From contig NZ_JALVUC010000010.1 of the NCBI RefSeq assembly GCF_027023865.1, positions 24,084 to 88,083 of the forward strand: DNA of 64,000 nucleotides, in the 5' to 3' direction. This stretch comes from Thermococcus sp. Lineage in GTDB: Archaea; Methanobacteriota_B; Thermococci; Thermococcales; Thermococcaceae. A model generated the notes under the pieces. The model did no database searches, had not been told where the DNA came from, and saw only the letters and a program-made list of their open reading frames with translations. Both the position numbers and the translations under genes were made by a program. Shown in pieces: positions 8,202 to 16,541 of this stretch (position 1 is its first letter; each line of letters starts with the position of its first letter).

Positions 8202-9329
8202 TTAAGCCTCACCCTTCTCCTCGGGCTTTCCTTCTACCTTCACCCTCAGCTCATTGGCAAACCAGTTAACCCTCTGCGGGAACGGTATCTCTATGCCCTC
8301 TCTGTCTAGGGCTGCTTTTATCTTCTGGAGGAGCTGGTACTTGGAACGGAGTATGTTCTGGCCCGTCCAAAGGGCACTGGGTACCCACGCCCATATCACC
8401 AGGTTTACGGAGCTGTTCCCAAGATCCTCGACGTAGACCCTCGGTTCGGGTTTCGCCAGAACGTAGGGCTCTTCATTGAGGACCTTCAGGATGGTCTCGA
8501 TGGCCTTGTCGGCGTCTGCACTGTACGCTATCCCCACCGTTATCGTTGTCCTCCTCGCAGGATACCTCTGGAGGTTGATGATTTCACTGTTGAAGAGCTT
8601 CTCGTTTGGAATCCTGACGAGAGTTCCATCCCACTGTCTTATTCTCGTTGAGAGTATACGCATGTCCTCGACGATTCCCTCGAGGATGTTCCCGGAAGAG
8701 TCCCTCAACCTCACCGCGTCTCCTATTTGGAGGGGTTTGTCAAAATACATAAAAACTCCCGAGACGAAGTTCGAAACGACGGTTTGAGCCGAGAAACCTA
8801 GGACGATACCGGTTATACCCGCGGCTGCTAAGAGAGTGCCAAGCTCACCGCTTATCCCAGCTATGCTCAGGGCCAGGAAGAAGGCCACCGTAACGACGGT
8901 GTAGTAAAACAGCTTTGCCTTTACCTGGGTCTCTGGGAGCTTGCTTTTGGGGGCCCTGACGAGCATGTAATCCTTGGACTTCTTCGCTAGGAGGTAGGAG
9001 AAGTAGAAGACGAGTATCGCCGTAAGGAGGTTGCTAAGTGGAATACCCCAAAGCTTGTAGGAGAGTATTCCGATCTCCTCGAGAGAGTAGATGAGGGCGA
9101 TGAACAAGATGAGGTTGTAGAGAGCAGATGCGGTCTCCTCGTTGATTATCCACACGTAGGTTGTGTTCCTTGTGGCCTTAAGAACCTGGATTTTGATCAA
9201 TTTGGCGATAACGAAGCCAGCTACTAGTATCAGGCCGGCTTTTATGAGGGATAATAGGGTAATTCCAAAGGGGGCCGTTCCAAGGGTTCCTGAGAAAACG
9301 GTCGTGTTGAGAACGTTGCTCCCACTCAC
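8202..9329 (-). CDS. MscS-family mechanosensitive channel
   Basis: A 375-residue channel subunit that relieves turgor on osmotic downshift. There are four to five membrane helices in the first 190 residues (about 22-45, 62-80, 92-112, 133-155 and 158-185). The last is the pore helix, with the Gly/Ala-rich LAAAGITGIVLGFSAQTVVS, followed by the MscS signature region GVFMYFDKPLQIGDAVRLRD and a soluble beta domain and C-terminal alpha/beta domain. The stop overlaps the stop of the methyltransferase by four bases. The start lies four bases after the DUF432 gene, so the two are co-transcribed. Confidence 0.9.
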   Translation of the reverse strand: MSGSNVLNTTVFSGTLGTAPFGITLLSLIKAGLILVAGFVIAKLIKIQVLKATRNTTYVWIINEETASALYNLILFIALIYSLEEIGILSYKLWGIPLSNLLTAILVFYFSYLLAKKSKDYMLVRAPKSKLPETQVKAKLFYYTVVTVAFFLALSIAGISGELGTLLAAAGITGIVLGFSAQTVVSNFVSGVFMYFDKPLQIGDAVRLRDSSGNILEGIVEDMRILSTRIRQWDGTLVRIPNEKLFNSEIINLQRYPARRTTITVGIAYSADADKAIETILKVLNEEPYVLAKPEPRVYVEDLGNSSVNLVIWAWVPSALWTGQNILRSKYQLLQKIKAALDREGIEIPFPQRVNWFANELRVKVEGKPEEKGEA

Positions 9330-9332
9330 CCT

Positions 9333-9974
9333 TCACCACCTCATTAAGAAGTTCGGTAGGGGCAGTGGTTTTTTGCTCGGTGTCAGCCCCTCCCTCGGCG
9401 GCTCTCCCGTGTTGTTCACCTCAGGGACGTCTGATTTAAACTCGACCTTTACGAGTGGATAATATGCTCTATAATATGAGTAAAACATCACGGTGCCTGC
9501 GATGTACACAACGACGTGGTCCATTTCCATCCACTTGTTTGTTTTGTTAGTGATCATAATCCTGATGAGTCCCGGTGATTCCGGTTCCGATGCATATACC
9601 CCAGATCTCCAGTATCTTGCTATAGCACCTATTTCTGGGGTTCCATATAGTGCGTACTTTTCACAGGATATCTGGAATCTGTCTACAACTGTGTCTCCTA
9701 GGAGAACTTCCGCTTCGATTGGAGCGGTTAGATAAAAGTAAAGGGTTTCCCTTGGGGGTATCATTATCCTCTCTTCAAAGTCTATCAGGAGGAGTTTTAC
9801 TCCGTAGCCTTCTGCCGGAGCTGGAACAATGCGGAATCCTCCGCGGCTTTTTTTTAATATTACCCTTACATTATCACGCCTATATTTAATCAGCTCTTCC
9901 GTCTCCTCCAGCATATGTATTTTAGTATCCCCTACTTTGACGAACTGAGTCCTAAGTTGATATTCTCCAAACAT
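9333..9974 (-). CDS. DUF432 family protein encoded with MscS
   Basis: A 213-residue protein recognised as DUF432, a family often encoded just before MscS channels in Thermococcales and other archaea. It is mostly beta-strand, with a central hydrophobic-polar core (MIPPRETLYFYLTAPIEAEV), no signal peptide and no clear membrane helix. Function is unknown; the tight coupling (three bases between genes) suggests a channel partner or regulator, which is inference. The ATG at 9974 has no ribosome site but follows a TTTAAATCC box by about 25 bases, pointing to a leaderless message. Confidence 0.8.
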   Translation of the reverse strand: MFGEYQLRTQFVKVGDTKIHMLEETEELIKYRRDNVRVILKKSRGGFRIVPAPAEGYGVKLLLIDFEERIMIPPRETLYFYLTAPIEAEVLLGDTVVDRFQISCEKYALYGTPEIGAIARYWRSGVYASEPESPGLIRIMITNKTNKWMEMDHVVVYIAGTVMFYSYYRAYYPLVKVEFKSDVPEVNNTGEPPREGLTPSKKPLPLPNFLMRW

Positions 9975-10056
9975 GTTTGGAAAATTGAAAAAGAGGATTT
10001 AAAGTTTAGCTCGATGTTTGCTGACATATCTATGAGTGACCCACACCTTCCACAGT

Positions 10057-10102
10057 CTGACCTTCTTCCTGCCCTGAAGGGCGAGGCTTTCAAAAGAAAA
10101 AG
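10057..10102 (-). mobile_element. 46-bp end-to-end remnant of an IS605-type element
   Basis: Read on the minus strand, this begins directly after GGTTAC with CTTTTTCTTTTGAAAGCC, matching the left end of the tnpB element. It passes through one hairpin (CGCCCTTCAGGGC) and ends GGAAGAAGGTCAG, matching the right end. Everything between the left-end and right-end hairpins is gone. Since those two hairpins are similar to each other, recombination between them would give exactly this product. It lies between the DUF432 gene and the DUF434 gene and disrupts neither. Confidence 0.75.
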
Positions 10103-10122
10103 GTAACCATCCCCGCTCCCGC

Positions 10123-10782
10123 TCAATGTGGTGACCTCAATTTACTGAGTATCTCACAAAACGATAATGGAGTTCCCTCAAGGGTTTTTCCAACGTGTTT
10201 AGCTAGGTCGAAGGCTCCACTTACCTTGGCGATCACAGCTGTATCTGCCGTTGCAACGTTTTCAAACCCCCTAAGCTCGTGGTCTGGGCTTCTCACGAGG
10301 TAAACCTCACCGGGCACTCCTACCTTTTTGAGGGCTTTTCGCGTCATGGCCGCTACCAGCCCACTCTTTGGATTGCCCTTTCCGTAGAAAAAAACTGCTC
10401 TACCAACATTTAACCTCATTAAAGCCTCTGCCGTTTTTAAAATAAGCTTCTCGGTCTTCTCATTGATCCTATACTTCCCTTGATATTTGAGATCCCTGAC
10501 AAGGCCATCCTCACAGAGCATTGCCCTCCCCTCCATGAGTGACTCGAGTGTTATGAGAACGTTAAATCCATCGATGGCTAAGATTCTCCCCCGAAGATCA
10601 CTTGACTTCAAGAGTTTTCTCTCCACCTCTTTGATCCAGCCGTCTGAGAAAACGCATCTCGCCAGCAGGTGCCTCTCCCTTAGGGTCAGGCGGTAGTGGT
10701 TGGCCACGAAATCTAGGGCGTAGGTTTTTCGGTAGCCTCTGTTGAGGAGGTACTTGAAATCGCGGTACGCTTCGCTCAGCAT
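10123..10782 (-). CDS. DUF434 family protein, possible PIN-like nuclease fold
   Basis: A 219-residue protein of COG2454, with an N-terminal DUF434 helical domain (residues 1-55, including NRGYRKTYALDFVANHYRLT) and a C-terminal alpha/beta domain carrying AIDGFNVLITLES near residue 68. An Asp-Gly-x-Asn at the end of a first strand, with later acidic residues (TADTAVIAK), recalls PIN/NYN-like nucleases, but that assignment is inference. There is no membrane segment. It starts with ATG 21 bases from the neighbouring HD gene, in the same direction, so a shared transcript is likely. No specific function is known to me. Confidence 0.75.
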   Translation of the reverse strand: MLSEAYRDFKYLLNRGYRKTYALDFVANHYRLTLRERHLLARCVFSDGWIKEVERKLLKSSDLRGRILAIDGFNVLITLESLMEGRAMLCEDGLVRDLKYQGKYRINEKTEKLILKTAEALMRLNVGRAVFFYGKGNPKSGLVAAMTRKALKKVGVPGEVYLVRSPDHELRGFENVATADTAVIAKVSGAFDLAKHVGKTLEGTPLSFCEILSKLRSPH

Positions 10783-10803
10783 GAATAAAGAAAAGGTGAA
10801 GAC

Positions 10804-11580
10804 TTAAATAACCTTCTCCACGATCTCGTTCTCCATCCCGGTGTGTATCTTGAGTTTCACCTTTTCCCGCAGGAGAGAGCTTTTGACCTTCTTCGTCAGT
10901 ATTTCGTCCACTTGGAAGATTCCGGCCGGGTGTTTCATCCATATCTCGATGAGTATCGGGTGCTCTTCATTGCCCTCCCTTATCTCGACCCGCTCGATGG
11001 CCAGCGCCGAAACCGCGTGTATATCGACCTTGTCCTTCTTGTAGGCCAACCTGCTCCTCCCCGCTTCCATGTCGCAGCCGTCCGCTATTGTCACGAGGGA
11101 GCCCTCTATGGTCGTGCACTGAACCTTCTCATCGTGGGTGTATATCGCGTTGAGCGTGAGGGCCTTGAGGAGGAGCGGGTCCCTCTCCTCGAACTTGCCT
11201 ACGAGCTCTCCTATTACCGGCTCCGCGAGAAAGACACTGAACTCGTAGTGTATGTCCCTGTGTATCATGTTGCCTATGTCGTGGAAGAGCGCGCTGAAAG
11301 CCACTATGAACTTGCTCCAACGGTGCGGCTTCCCGAGCTTTTCCGCCGTTGTCTTTATTCCTGCTTTCCTGATTATCCTGAGGAGTTCGAGCGCGCGCCT
11401 CGTCGTCAGGAGAACGTGAACAGGACCGTGGTCGTTGAAGCCGTAGACGTTCAGGACAACGTAGTTGGTTGTGTCAAAGTAGTAGTGGTACTCTCTGAAG
11501 GCCCTCTCATACATCCCGAAAAGCTCTTCATCGCCCATAAGTTCCCTTATCTCAGACAGCAGTTCCTCTTCACTGTACAT
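10804..11580 (-). CDS. HD-domain metal-dependent phosphohydrolase
   Basis: A 258-residue protein. The HD motif ALFHDIGNMIH lies near residues 96-106, an upstream histidine is in GPVHVLLTTRRALELL near 53, and a downstream metal-ligand aspartate is plausibly in IADGCDMEAGR near 167-177. HD proteins hydrolyse phosphoesters of nucleotides or second messengers with two metal ions; the substrate here is unknown. The C-terminal third (about 190-258) is a small alpha/beta domain conserved in archaeal members. It is followed closely by the DUF434 gene. Confidence 0.8.
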   Translation of the reverse strand: MYSEEELLSEIRELMGDEELFGMYERAFREYHYYFDTTNYVVLNVYGFNDHGPVHVLLTTRRALELLRIIRKAGIKTTAEKLGKPHRWSKFIVAFSALFHDIGNMIHRDIHYEFSVFLAEPVIGELVGKFEERDPLLLKALTLNAIYTHDEKVQCTTIEGSLVTIADGCDMEAGRSRLAYKKDKVDIHAVSALAIERVEIREGNEEHPILIEIWMKHPAGIFQVDEILTKKVKSSLLREKVKLKIHTGMENEIVEKVI

Positions 11581-11631
11581 TCTTCCACCTGAGAGAAATG
11601 GTGGGGGTGGTGTTTTAAGGGTTTTGAGAAT

Positions 11632-12027
11632 CTATCCAAGCATCCCCTCAATCTCAAGGATCTTCTTCGAGCGGAGGTAAACAACGGGGATGCCCCTCTC
11701 GCGGAGTCTCTTCTTCAAGCCCTTGTCATTGGTGCATACTATAACCCTCTCGTTCTTGGAGGCGAAGTCGAGGATCTGATCGTCTATCGGTTTTGCTCCA
11801 AACTGGCCCACCTCAACTGTTTCAAACCGCTCAACCAGCTTCTTCGCCATCCGGATTGCTAAAAGGTCCTTCCCGCGGGACTTCCGCTCTATGATATCAA
11901 GCTCTTGGAGTACGACGTCCGGGACTGCGATTTTGAAGCGAACGTCAAGTACCCTTTTGAGCTCAGAAAAGACGTCGACGCCGAACTGGCCTGGAACGAG
12001 GAGGAAGTTCGTGTCCGGAATGACCAT
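11632..12027 (-). CDS. Fcf1-type PIN-domain protein
   Basis: A 131-residue PIN domain. The conserved acidic residues are in MVIPDTNFLLVPGQ (Asp5), VLQELDIIERKS (Glu), FGAKPIDDQILDFA (Asp-Asp) and VCTNDKGLK (Asp). Related archaeal and eukaryotic proteins (Fcf1/Utp24) cut pre-rRNA near the 5' end of small-subunit rRNA. ATG 12027 is chosen because GGAGGGAGTGG lies just before it; an upstream in-frame GTG at 12063 would add 12 residues. It sits directly downstream of aIF2 gamma in one operon, linking rRNA processing to translation initiation. Confidence 0.85.
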   Translation of the reverse strand: MVIPDTNFLLVPGQFGVDVFSELKRVLDVRFKIAVPDVVLQELDIIERKSRGKDLLAIRMAKKLVERFETVEVGQFGAKPIDDQILDFASKNERVIVCTNDKGLKKRLRERGIPVVYLRSKKILEIEGMLG

Positions 12028-12081
12028 CCACTCCCTCCTCTCTGTTATGGACATCGGGATCACCGAAGGAAAGGGGAGGAG

Positions 12082-13314
12082 TCACTCCCTTATGAAGCCG
12101 TAGCCGATAAGCCTCCACCTGCTTCCGACCTGTCTGCTTATGGCAACCCTGTCACCAACCTCGGCGCAGATGGGTATCTGGAGCTTCAGCTCAACGGTGT
12201 CCTTCCCGAGACCCGTAACGAGACCCATCGTCCTCGCCGTTCCAACGTTGAGGAGGAGAACCTCACGCCTCTTTACTGGCTCGACCCTGAGTTCTTCCTC
12301 CGTCCCGACGACACGGTCGAGGAGATGCACCTCTAGGGTCAGGTCATCCCATACTGGTGGGAGTTTCCCGGGCTTTCCAACGGCGTTTCCTGCCATGAGG
12401 TCGCCCTTAGTCAGGTACGGGTCGAGTTTGGTTCCAACCCCAACGAGACCGCCTGGATATGCCTCTTCAACGAACCTCCCCCCCGCCTGCAGGGAGACTA
12501 TCTCCGTCGTTATCGGCTCGTAGCGTATCCTGCCATGATCCTCGTAGGGAACTCCGGGCCTTATCTCTATCTCCTCGCCGACCTTGAGCTTGCCCTGGAT
12601 TATCGAGCCACCGATGACACCCCCCATGAGCTTCTCCGGCGGCGTTCCGGGTTTGTTGACATCAAAGCTCCTCAGAACGAGCATTTTTGGGGCCTTCCTG
12701 GCGTCCCTGTGAGATCGGGGTATAAACTCCTCAATGGCCGCGAGGAGGACGTCAATGTTGGCACCATGGAGTGCCGAGATCGGGATTATCGGGGCGTTCT
12801 CGGCGACGGTTCCCTTAACGAACTCCTTTACCTCCTCGTAGCGCTTCATCACGGTCTCCCTGTCCACGAGCTCTATCTTGTTGAGGGCAATGACCACGTT
12901 TCTGTTCCCTACTATCTGAAGGGCCATAAGGTGCTCCCTAGTTTGGGGCATTATCCCCTCGTTGGCTGCTATGACGAGAACGGCTCCGTCCATGAGTGAG
13001 GCTCCAGCCAACATCGTCGTCATCAGGGCCTCGTGACCGGGGGCGTCTATGAACGACACACGCCTTTTGAACTTCGTCTCGTGGCCGCAGTAGGGGCAGA
13101 TTGGGGAGGTGGAGTACCTCCCACAGTTCGGGCACTTCCTTATCTCCGCGTCGGCAAAGCCTATCTTGATTGTGATGCCCCTTCTAAGCTCCTCGCTGTG
13201 GGTGTCAGTCCAGATTCCCGTTAAAGCCCTTGTGAGTGTCGTTTTGCCGTGATCAACGTGACCTACCATTCCTATGTTAACTTCAGCCTGCCTAAACTCC
13301 TTCTTCTTAGCCAC
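12082..13314 (-). CDS. eif2g: Translation initiation factor aIF2 gamma subunit
   Basis: A 410-residue GTPase that binds initiator Met-tRNA and delivers it to the small ribosomal subunit together with alpha and beta subunits. The P loop GHVDHGKTTL is near residue 17, switch I has RRGITIKIGFADA, a zinc knuckle has CPNCGRYSTSPICPYCG near 60-76, followed by DAPGHEALMTTM, NKIE for guanine recognition and SALHGAN. Domains II and III follow and end GYGFIRE. The GTG at 13314 has GGGGTGAGAGAA before it. Length and motifs are normal for the family. Confidence 0.95.
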   Translation of the reverse strand: MAKKKEFRQAEVNIGMVGHVDHGKTTLTRALTGIWTDTHSEELRRGITIKIGFADAEIRKCPNCGRYSTSPICPYCGHETKFKRRVSFIDAPGHEALMTTMLAGASLMDGAVLVIAANEGIMPQTREHLMALQIVGNRNVVIALNKIELVDRETVMKRYEEVKEFVKGTVAENAPIIPISALHGANIDVLLAAIEEFIPRSHRDARKAPKMLVLRSFDVNKPGTPPEKLMGGVIGGSIIQGKLKVGEEIEIRPGVPYEDHGRIRYEPITTEIVSLQAGGRFVEEAYPGGLVGVGTKLDPYLTKGDLMAGNAVGKPGKLPPVWDDLTLEVHLLDRVVGTEEELRVEPVKRREVLLLNVGTARTMGLVTGLGKDTVELKLQIPICAEVGDRVAISRQVGSRWRLIGYGFIRE

Positions 13315-13467
13315 TTCTCTCACCCCTAAGGGTAGAAGCGATGGGCGCTTATTAAGGTTTCTTCATCACGCTCTCTTGGGGTTTTAGTTGGGTGTGTCTC
13401 GGATTATCCTTTTGGCATGAAGCGGGGGTAAACAAGCAGATGACTCACAGGGTAGGGGTATCTTGCT

Positions 13468-13893
13468 TCATAGCGGCTCTTCTCTGAAGAAGATTGCCTT
13501 TTCATCCTCGCTAAGAGGGTATCCTGCCTCTGTAAGGAGCTTGGCCGCCATCAGTGCAAATAGCAACCCCAGCAGTCCTAAAATTGCAAGGTTGCCATCT
13601 GACCAGCGTCCAGAAAGAGAAGCTGTTATTGGTATAATCCCTATTATGTAGCGGGAAACCAGGAGGTTATTGGCCACTTTGTCGGCTTTTTCTTTGGGAT
13701 ACACTTTTGATAACGTTTTCCACTCCTCTCGGTAGATGTGCAGGATTATTGGGGTCATTGCGATTAGCCAGAGTAGGCCAAACTCTACACCAAGCTCCAC
13801 CCCATACTTCCCGAAAATAACGACTAAGACCTCAGCTGCAGCTAGGCGTGTGAGGAAATTATGTACGAACTTTTTCCGGTCGTTGACAATCAT
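13468..13893 (-). CDS. Small membrane protein beside a secreted-protein gene
   Basis: A 141-residue protein with about four hydrophobic helices (near residues 14-30, 32-50, 80-97 and 103-122). ATG 13893 follows GGGGGACTCCC. A longer frame to 14001 exists but lacks support. The base composition is AT-richer than the flanking core genes. It lies immediately downstream of, and in the same direction as, the broken secreted-protein gene at 13962-14869. By position it could be an immunity or accessory protein for that product, but nothing in its sequence proves this. Confidence 0.6.
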   Translation of the reverse strand: MIVNDRKKFVHNFLTRLAAAEVLVVIFGKYGVELGVEFGLLWLIAMTPIILHIYREEWKTLSKVYPKEKADKVANNLLVSRYIIGIIPITASLSGRWSDGNLAILGLLGLLFALMAAKLLTEAGYPLSEDEKAIFFREEPL

Positions 13894-13961
13894 GGGAGTC
13901 CCCCTATAATTTGGATTTAAGGTAATTAGTCTAATAAGAGATAGGGAAAGAAAATAAAAAT

Positions 13962-14869
13962 TTACTTGTTGCCACTGCCGTTTGAATAGGATGTGGGACA
14001 TATACCTTTGAAGCAGCCTGGGCCACTTGGAGGATCAGTTCTCTCGAAATACGTGTCGTATGAAAGTACTACGTTTCCGATAGTCGGCTTCTCCCACCCT
14101 TTAATCTGAGAATGTCCGCTGATAATATCACCGATAGCCCAGGACACCATTCCTGATAATACTTTAGTTCCCGTCGTTCCCAAGAGTGCAATACTCTCTG
14201 GGAAGAATACAGAAATAGCAACGCTTCCAACTGCATTAATGGCACTTGCACGGCTATACGTGTGAATATAATACATTGCAGTGGTCACTTCCAATCCTTG
14301 ATACTCGAGTTTTGGTCTAACGCCAACATACATAATAACCACTTGAGATGTCATCATCGACTTTTATTGTTATCTTCATGAATCTAAACCAGTACCCCTT
14401 GATCTTTTTTGGTGACCATGTTATTAGCCCCATAGAATTTAAGGACCACCCTGAGGGGGGATACTTCAATAACTGGTTGTTCCATATAAAAGAGGTCTTC
14501 CCAGTGCCCATTGTGGTTGTCAATATCCTTTTCTAGTTCCGCTGGGGTATCAATGCCAGATTTTATGTGCCCGTTTTTGTCGACATACACTTGCCAGGGG
14601 AGTGTTATTACGATATAATCGTTAGGTCCATCTATAATTTTCTCAGTGTGATCCCATTCCCAGTGATATGCTAAATATATCCTCCCTCTATACACATAAG
14701 ACAGATATGGCTCAAAGCTGAGGTGCAATTCACTTTTGTCTCCAAAGATCATCGGTCGAACTGGATTCTCAATTGAGTTTTCTGGCGTTGATGTTGCTGC
14801 CGCGCTTCCAGCTGTAACTCCAACCATTAGCAGTCCCAACAGGACTGCGAACAACGGCTTCCACTTCAC
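13962..14869 (-). pseudogene. Secreted protein with hydrophobic C-terminal region, frame-broken
   Basis: GTG 14869 is chosen because GAGGTGAACCTT precedes it. The signal peptide is KWKPLFAVLLGLLMVGVTAG ending at SAAA, nearly identical to that at 50261. The mature part begins TSTPENSIENPVRPMIFGDK. At a run of six C near 14458 (five expected) the sense passes to a frame with PSGWSLNSMGLITWSPKKIK and MKITIKVDDD, then near 14348 to YVGVRPKLEYQGLEVTTAMY. The last stretch is hydrophobic and glycine-rich (NAVGSVAISVFF, LLGTTGTKVLSGMVSWAIGD) and ends with two cysteines in PGCFKGICP. Repaired length is about 300 residues. Function unknown; toxin-like export is a hypothesis. Confidence 0.6.
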
Positions 14870-14879
14870 AAGGTTCACC

Positions 14880-15096
14880 TCTTTGAGGTTTTTGCATTAT
14901 GGTCTAATCAACTTATCTTTATAAACTTTTCCTTTTACTCTAAGTAAAAATTCTTCCTTTTTTTCGAGTATAAATTCGTTCCGAGTTAAGTCCCCCTTTT
15001 AGAATGAACCAAAAGAAGGCCAAGTAAAAGAGTTGCATGAAGATGCACTTGGAGAATTCACACGCACGTAGGAAGATCAAAGAAAAGGTTTGAAGC
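14880..15096. other. AT-rich intergenic region
   Basis: These 217 bases separate the secreted-protein gene from rps6e. An ATAAAC sequence near 14921-14927 read on the minus strand (AAGTTTATAAAGATAAG) looks like a TATA box about 50 bases before the secreted-protein gene. T-rich tracts near 14941-14965 may terminate transcription. No gene or structured RNA was recognised. Confidence 0.4.
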
Positions 15097-15474
15097 TCAG
15101 AAGACGAGCTTCATGTTGACCTGCACGACTTCGGGGCTGATAGTGTTGCCCCTGACGGTCTTCTTCCTCCTCTCACCGCGCTCCTTTGGCCTGAAGCCCG
15201 GGCCGCGGGAGATGAGTATCTTGACCCTCCTTGGGCCGTGGACGTCCGGCCTCATAGCAAAGCCGTCCTTGTCTGTTCCCCCGGTTACCCTGAGCTTAAC
15301 GTTGCCCGGAATCTCCTCGCCGAATATCTCTGTGAGGTTGAGACCGAGCTCGCTTGCCGGAACCTCGTCTCCTATGCGCTTTCCAACAAGCTTCTCAGCC
15401 TCTTCTCCGCTTATCTCAACCTGCCTAGCTATGCCGTTCTTCGGGTTCGATATAACCAGCTTGAAAGTAGCCAT
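15097..15474 (-). CDS. rps6e: Small-subunit ribosomal protein eS6
   Basis: A 125-residue ribosomal protein S6e, the short archaeal form without the long eukaryotic tail. Recognisable segments are [30 protein letters not shown], the family signature [19 protein letters not shown] and [21 protein letters not shown] 15474 follows a GGAGGTGGGAGGAA-type purine stretch. It is monocistronic, and Sec61 beta is divergent at 15623. A TATA-like TTTAAA at about 15549-15554 fits its promoter. Confidence 0.95.
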   Translation of the reverse strand: MATFKLVISNPKNGIARQVEISGEEAEKLVGKRIGDEVPASELGLNLTEIFGEEIPGNVKLRVTGGTDKDGFAMRPDVHGPRRVKILISRGPGFRPKERGERRKKTVRGNTISPEVVQVNMKLVF

Positions 15475-15622
15475 TTCCTCCCACCTCCTGTGTCATTAGC
15501 GGGATTCATTGGGATAACCCCTTATCCACCCCCGGGTGCGGCTCAGCCTTTAAAAAGTTTCTCTTCCATCATCACAACTTTTTTATACCCGGGCGCGAGC
15601 TTTATGTAAAGGGGTGAGAGAA

Positions 15623-15793
15623 ATGGCGAAGGAAAAGACGACCCTGCCGCCGACGGGAGCGGGATTGATGAGGTTCTTCGATGAAGATACGAGGGCAATA
15701 AAGGTTGGACCAAAGGGAGTCATCGCGATGGCTCTTATCCTAGTGGCGGCCGAGATACTGCTCTTCGCATTCGGGCCTCAGATCTTCGGTTAA
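15623..15793 (+). CDS. secG: Preprotein translocase subunit Sec61 beta (SecG)
   Basis: A 56-residue protein with the usual archaeal layout: a short polar N-terminus (MAKEKTTLPPTGAGLMRFFD), the conserved DTRAIKVGPKGV before the membrane, and one membrane helix (about residues 34-52, IAMALILVAAEILLFAFG). It is the small subunit of the SecYEG/Sec61 channel. GGGGTGAGAGAA precedes the ATG. An ACTTTTTTATACCCG box about 35 bases upstream is the likely promoter. The stop overlaps by four bases the stop of the convergent gene. Confidence 0.95.
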   Translation: MAKEKTTLPPTGAGLMRFFDEDTRAIKVGPKGVIAMALILVAAEILLFAFGPQIFG

Positions 15794-16446
15794 ATGAAGC
15801 TCGTCTTCTTCAGTCCCCTCGCGTTCAGTTCTTCGTTTATTATGTTCCTGACAGCCTCTTCAAGACCTCCTTGGGCGAGGCCGTCAACGTCCTCTTTTAT
15901 CTTGTCTATGTCGTGCCTTAGCCCCTCGAGGAGTTTTATGTACTCCTTGGCCATCTCAAGCTGGCCCTCCTGTCTGACCAGTTGCTCCTTGAGGTGTTCA
16001 AAGTCGTCCTTCATGACCTGGAACTTCCTAAGCTCGTGCTGGAGCTCGTCGATCTGCTTCGTAAGCGAGTAGTTCTCCTCCTTCAGCTTCTCTATCGTTT
16101 TGTCTTTTTCCTCAAGCTCTCTGACGAGGGTGTTGTACTCCTCTGCCACCTCATTGAGCCTCTCAATCTCCCTCAACGGTGGAACCTTCCCGTTCCCGAG
16201 GATTATGACATCTGGACCGACGTTCACTATGTCGTTCGGCTTTATCTTCAGCTTCTTCTCGCTTGAGAACATGCTCTGTCCCTTTCCAAGGTTCTCAATC
16301 TCCCTCATCTTTAGGATGAAGTAGAACTGGTCACCCTCGACCTCGACGTTTATATCCGTCACATATCCGAGTATCTTCCCTTCGGTTAGAGATATGACGA
16401 ACTTGTTTATGAGCTGATTGGCCTTCGCCTCGCTCCCTTCGGGCAT
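15790..16446 (-). CDS. PRC-barrel-like plus coiled-coil protein
   Basis: A 218-residue protein. The first about 85 residues are a small beta-rich domain (ISLTEGKILGYVTDINVEVE, then KLKIKPNDIVNVGPDVIILG) resembling a PRC barrel. Residues about 95-190 form a long heptad-rich coiled coil (LNEVAEEYNTLVRELEEKDK onwards). A short C-terminal helix region ends GLKKTSFI. PRC-barrel proteins in archaea include cell-division factors such as CdpB, but this one has no assigned function known to me. ATG 16446 follows GGTGGTG; frames further upstream would overlap the engB promoter. Confidence 0.75.
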   Translation of the reverse strand: MPEGSEAKANQLINKFVISLTEGKILGYVTDINVEVEGDQFYFILKMREIENLGKGQSMFSSEKKLKIKPNDIVNVGPDVIILGNGKVPPLREIERLNEVAEEYNTLVRELEEKDKTIEKLKEENYSLTKQIDELQHELRKFQVMKDDFEHLKEQLVRQEGQLEMAKEYIKLLEGLRHDIDKIKEDVDGLAQGGLEEAVRNIINEELNARGLKKTSFI

Positions 16447-16541
16447 AGAACACCACCGCACATATTTTGAGGGGAGGATACTTAACCTTTCCGGCGCCGG
16501 CAAGGTTTTATAGGCTCGCCCTGACTCCCTCCGGTGAGACC

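Larger units (their letters stand above)
6464..8205 (+). pseudogene. NOL1/NOP2/Sun RNA m5C methyltransferase split by an IS605-like element
   Basis: The GTG at 6464 is eight bases after a GGTGGC ribosome site. An N-terminal NusB-like region (about residues 1-150) precedes the Rossmann fold. SAM motif I, DLAAAPGGKTAHMAE, lies before the break. The two catalytic cysteine motifs lie after it: LDAPCTSDG and YSTCSM. A 413-bp element (7436-7848) interrupts the gene. Joining 7435 to 7849 restores a perfect frame reading ADRVMLDAPCTSDG, so the insertion is clean and probably recent, since both halves are otherwise undamaged. Family members methylate cytosine C5 in rRNA or tRNA. As it stands the catalytic half is separated and the enzyme should be inactive. 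Confidence 0.9.

Noticed and set aside
10843..11592. Open frame of about 249 codons on the plus strand
   Set aside because: Antisense to the HD-domain gene, which has clear motifs; product is Val/Tyr-rich shadow sequence.
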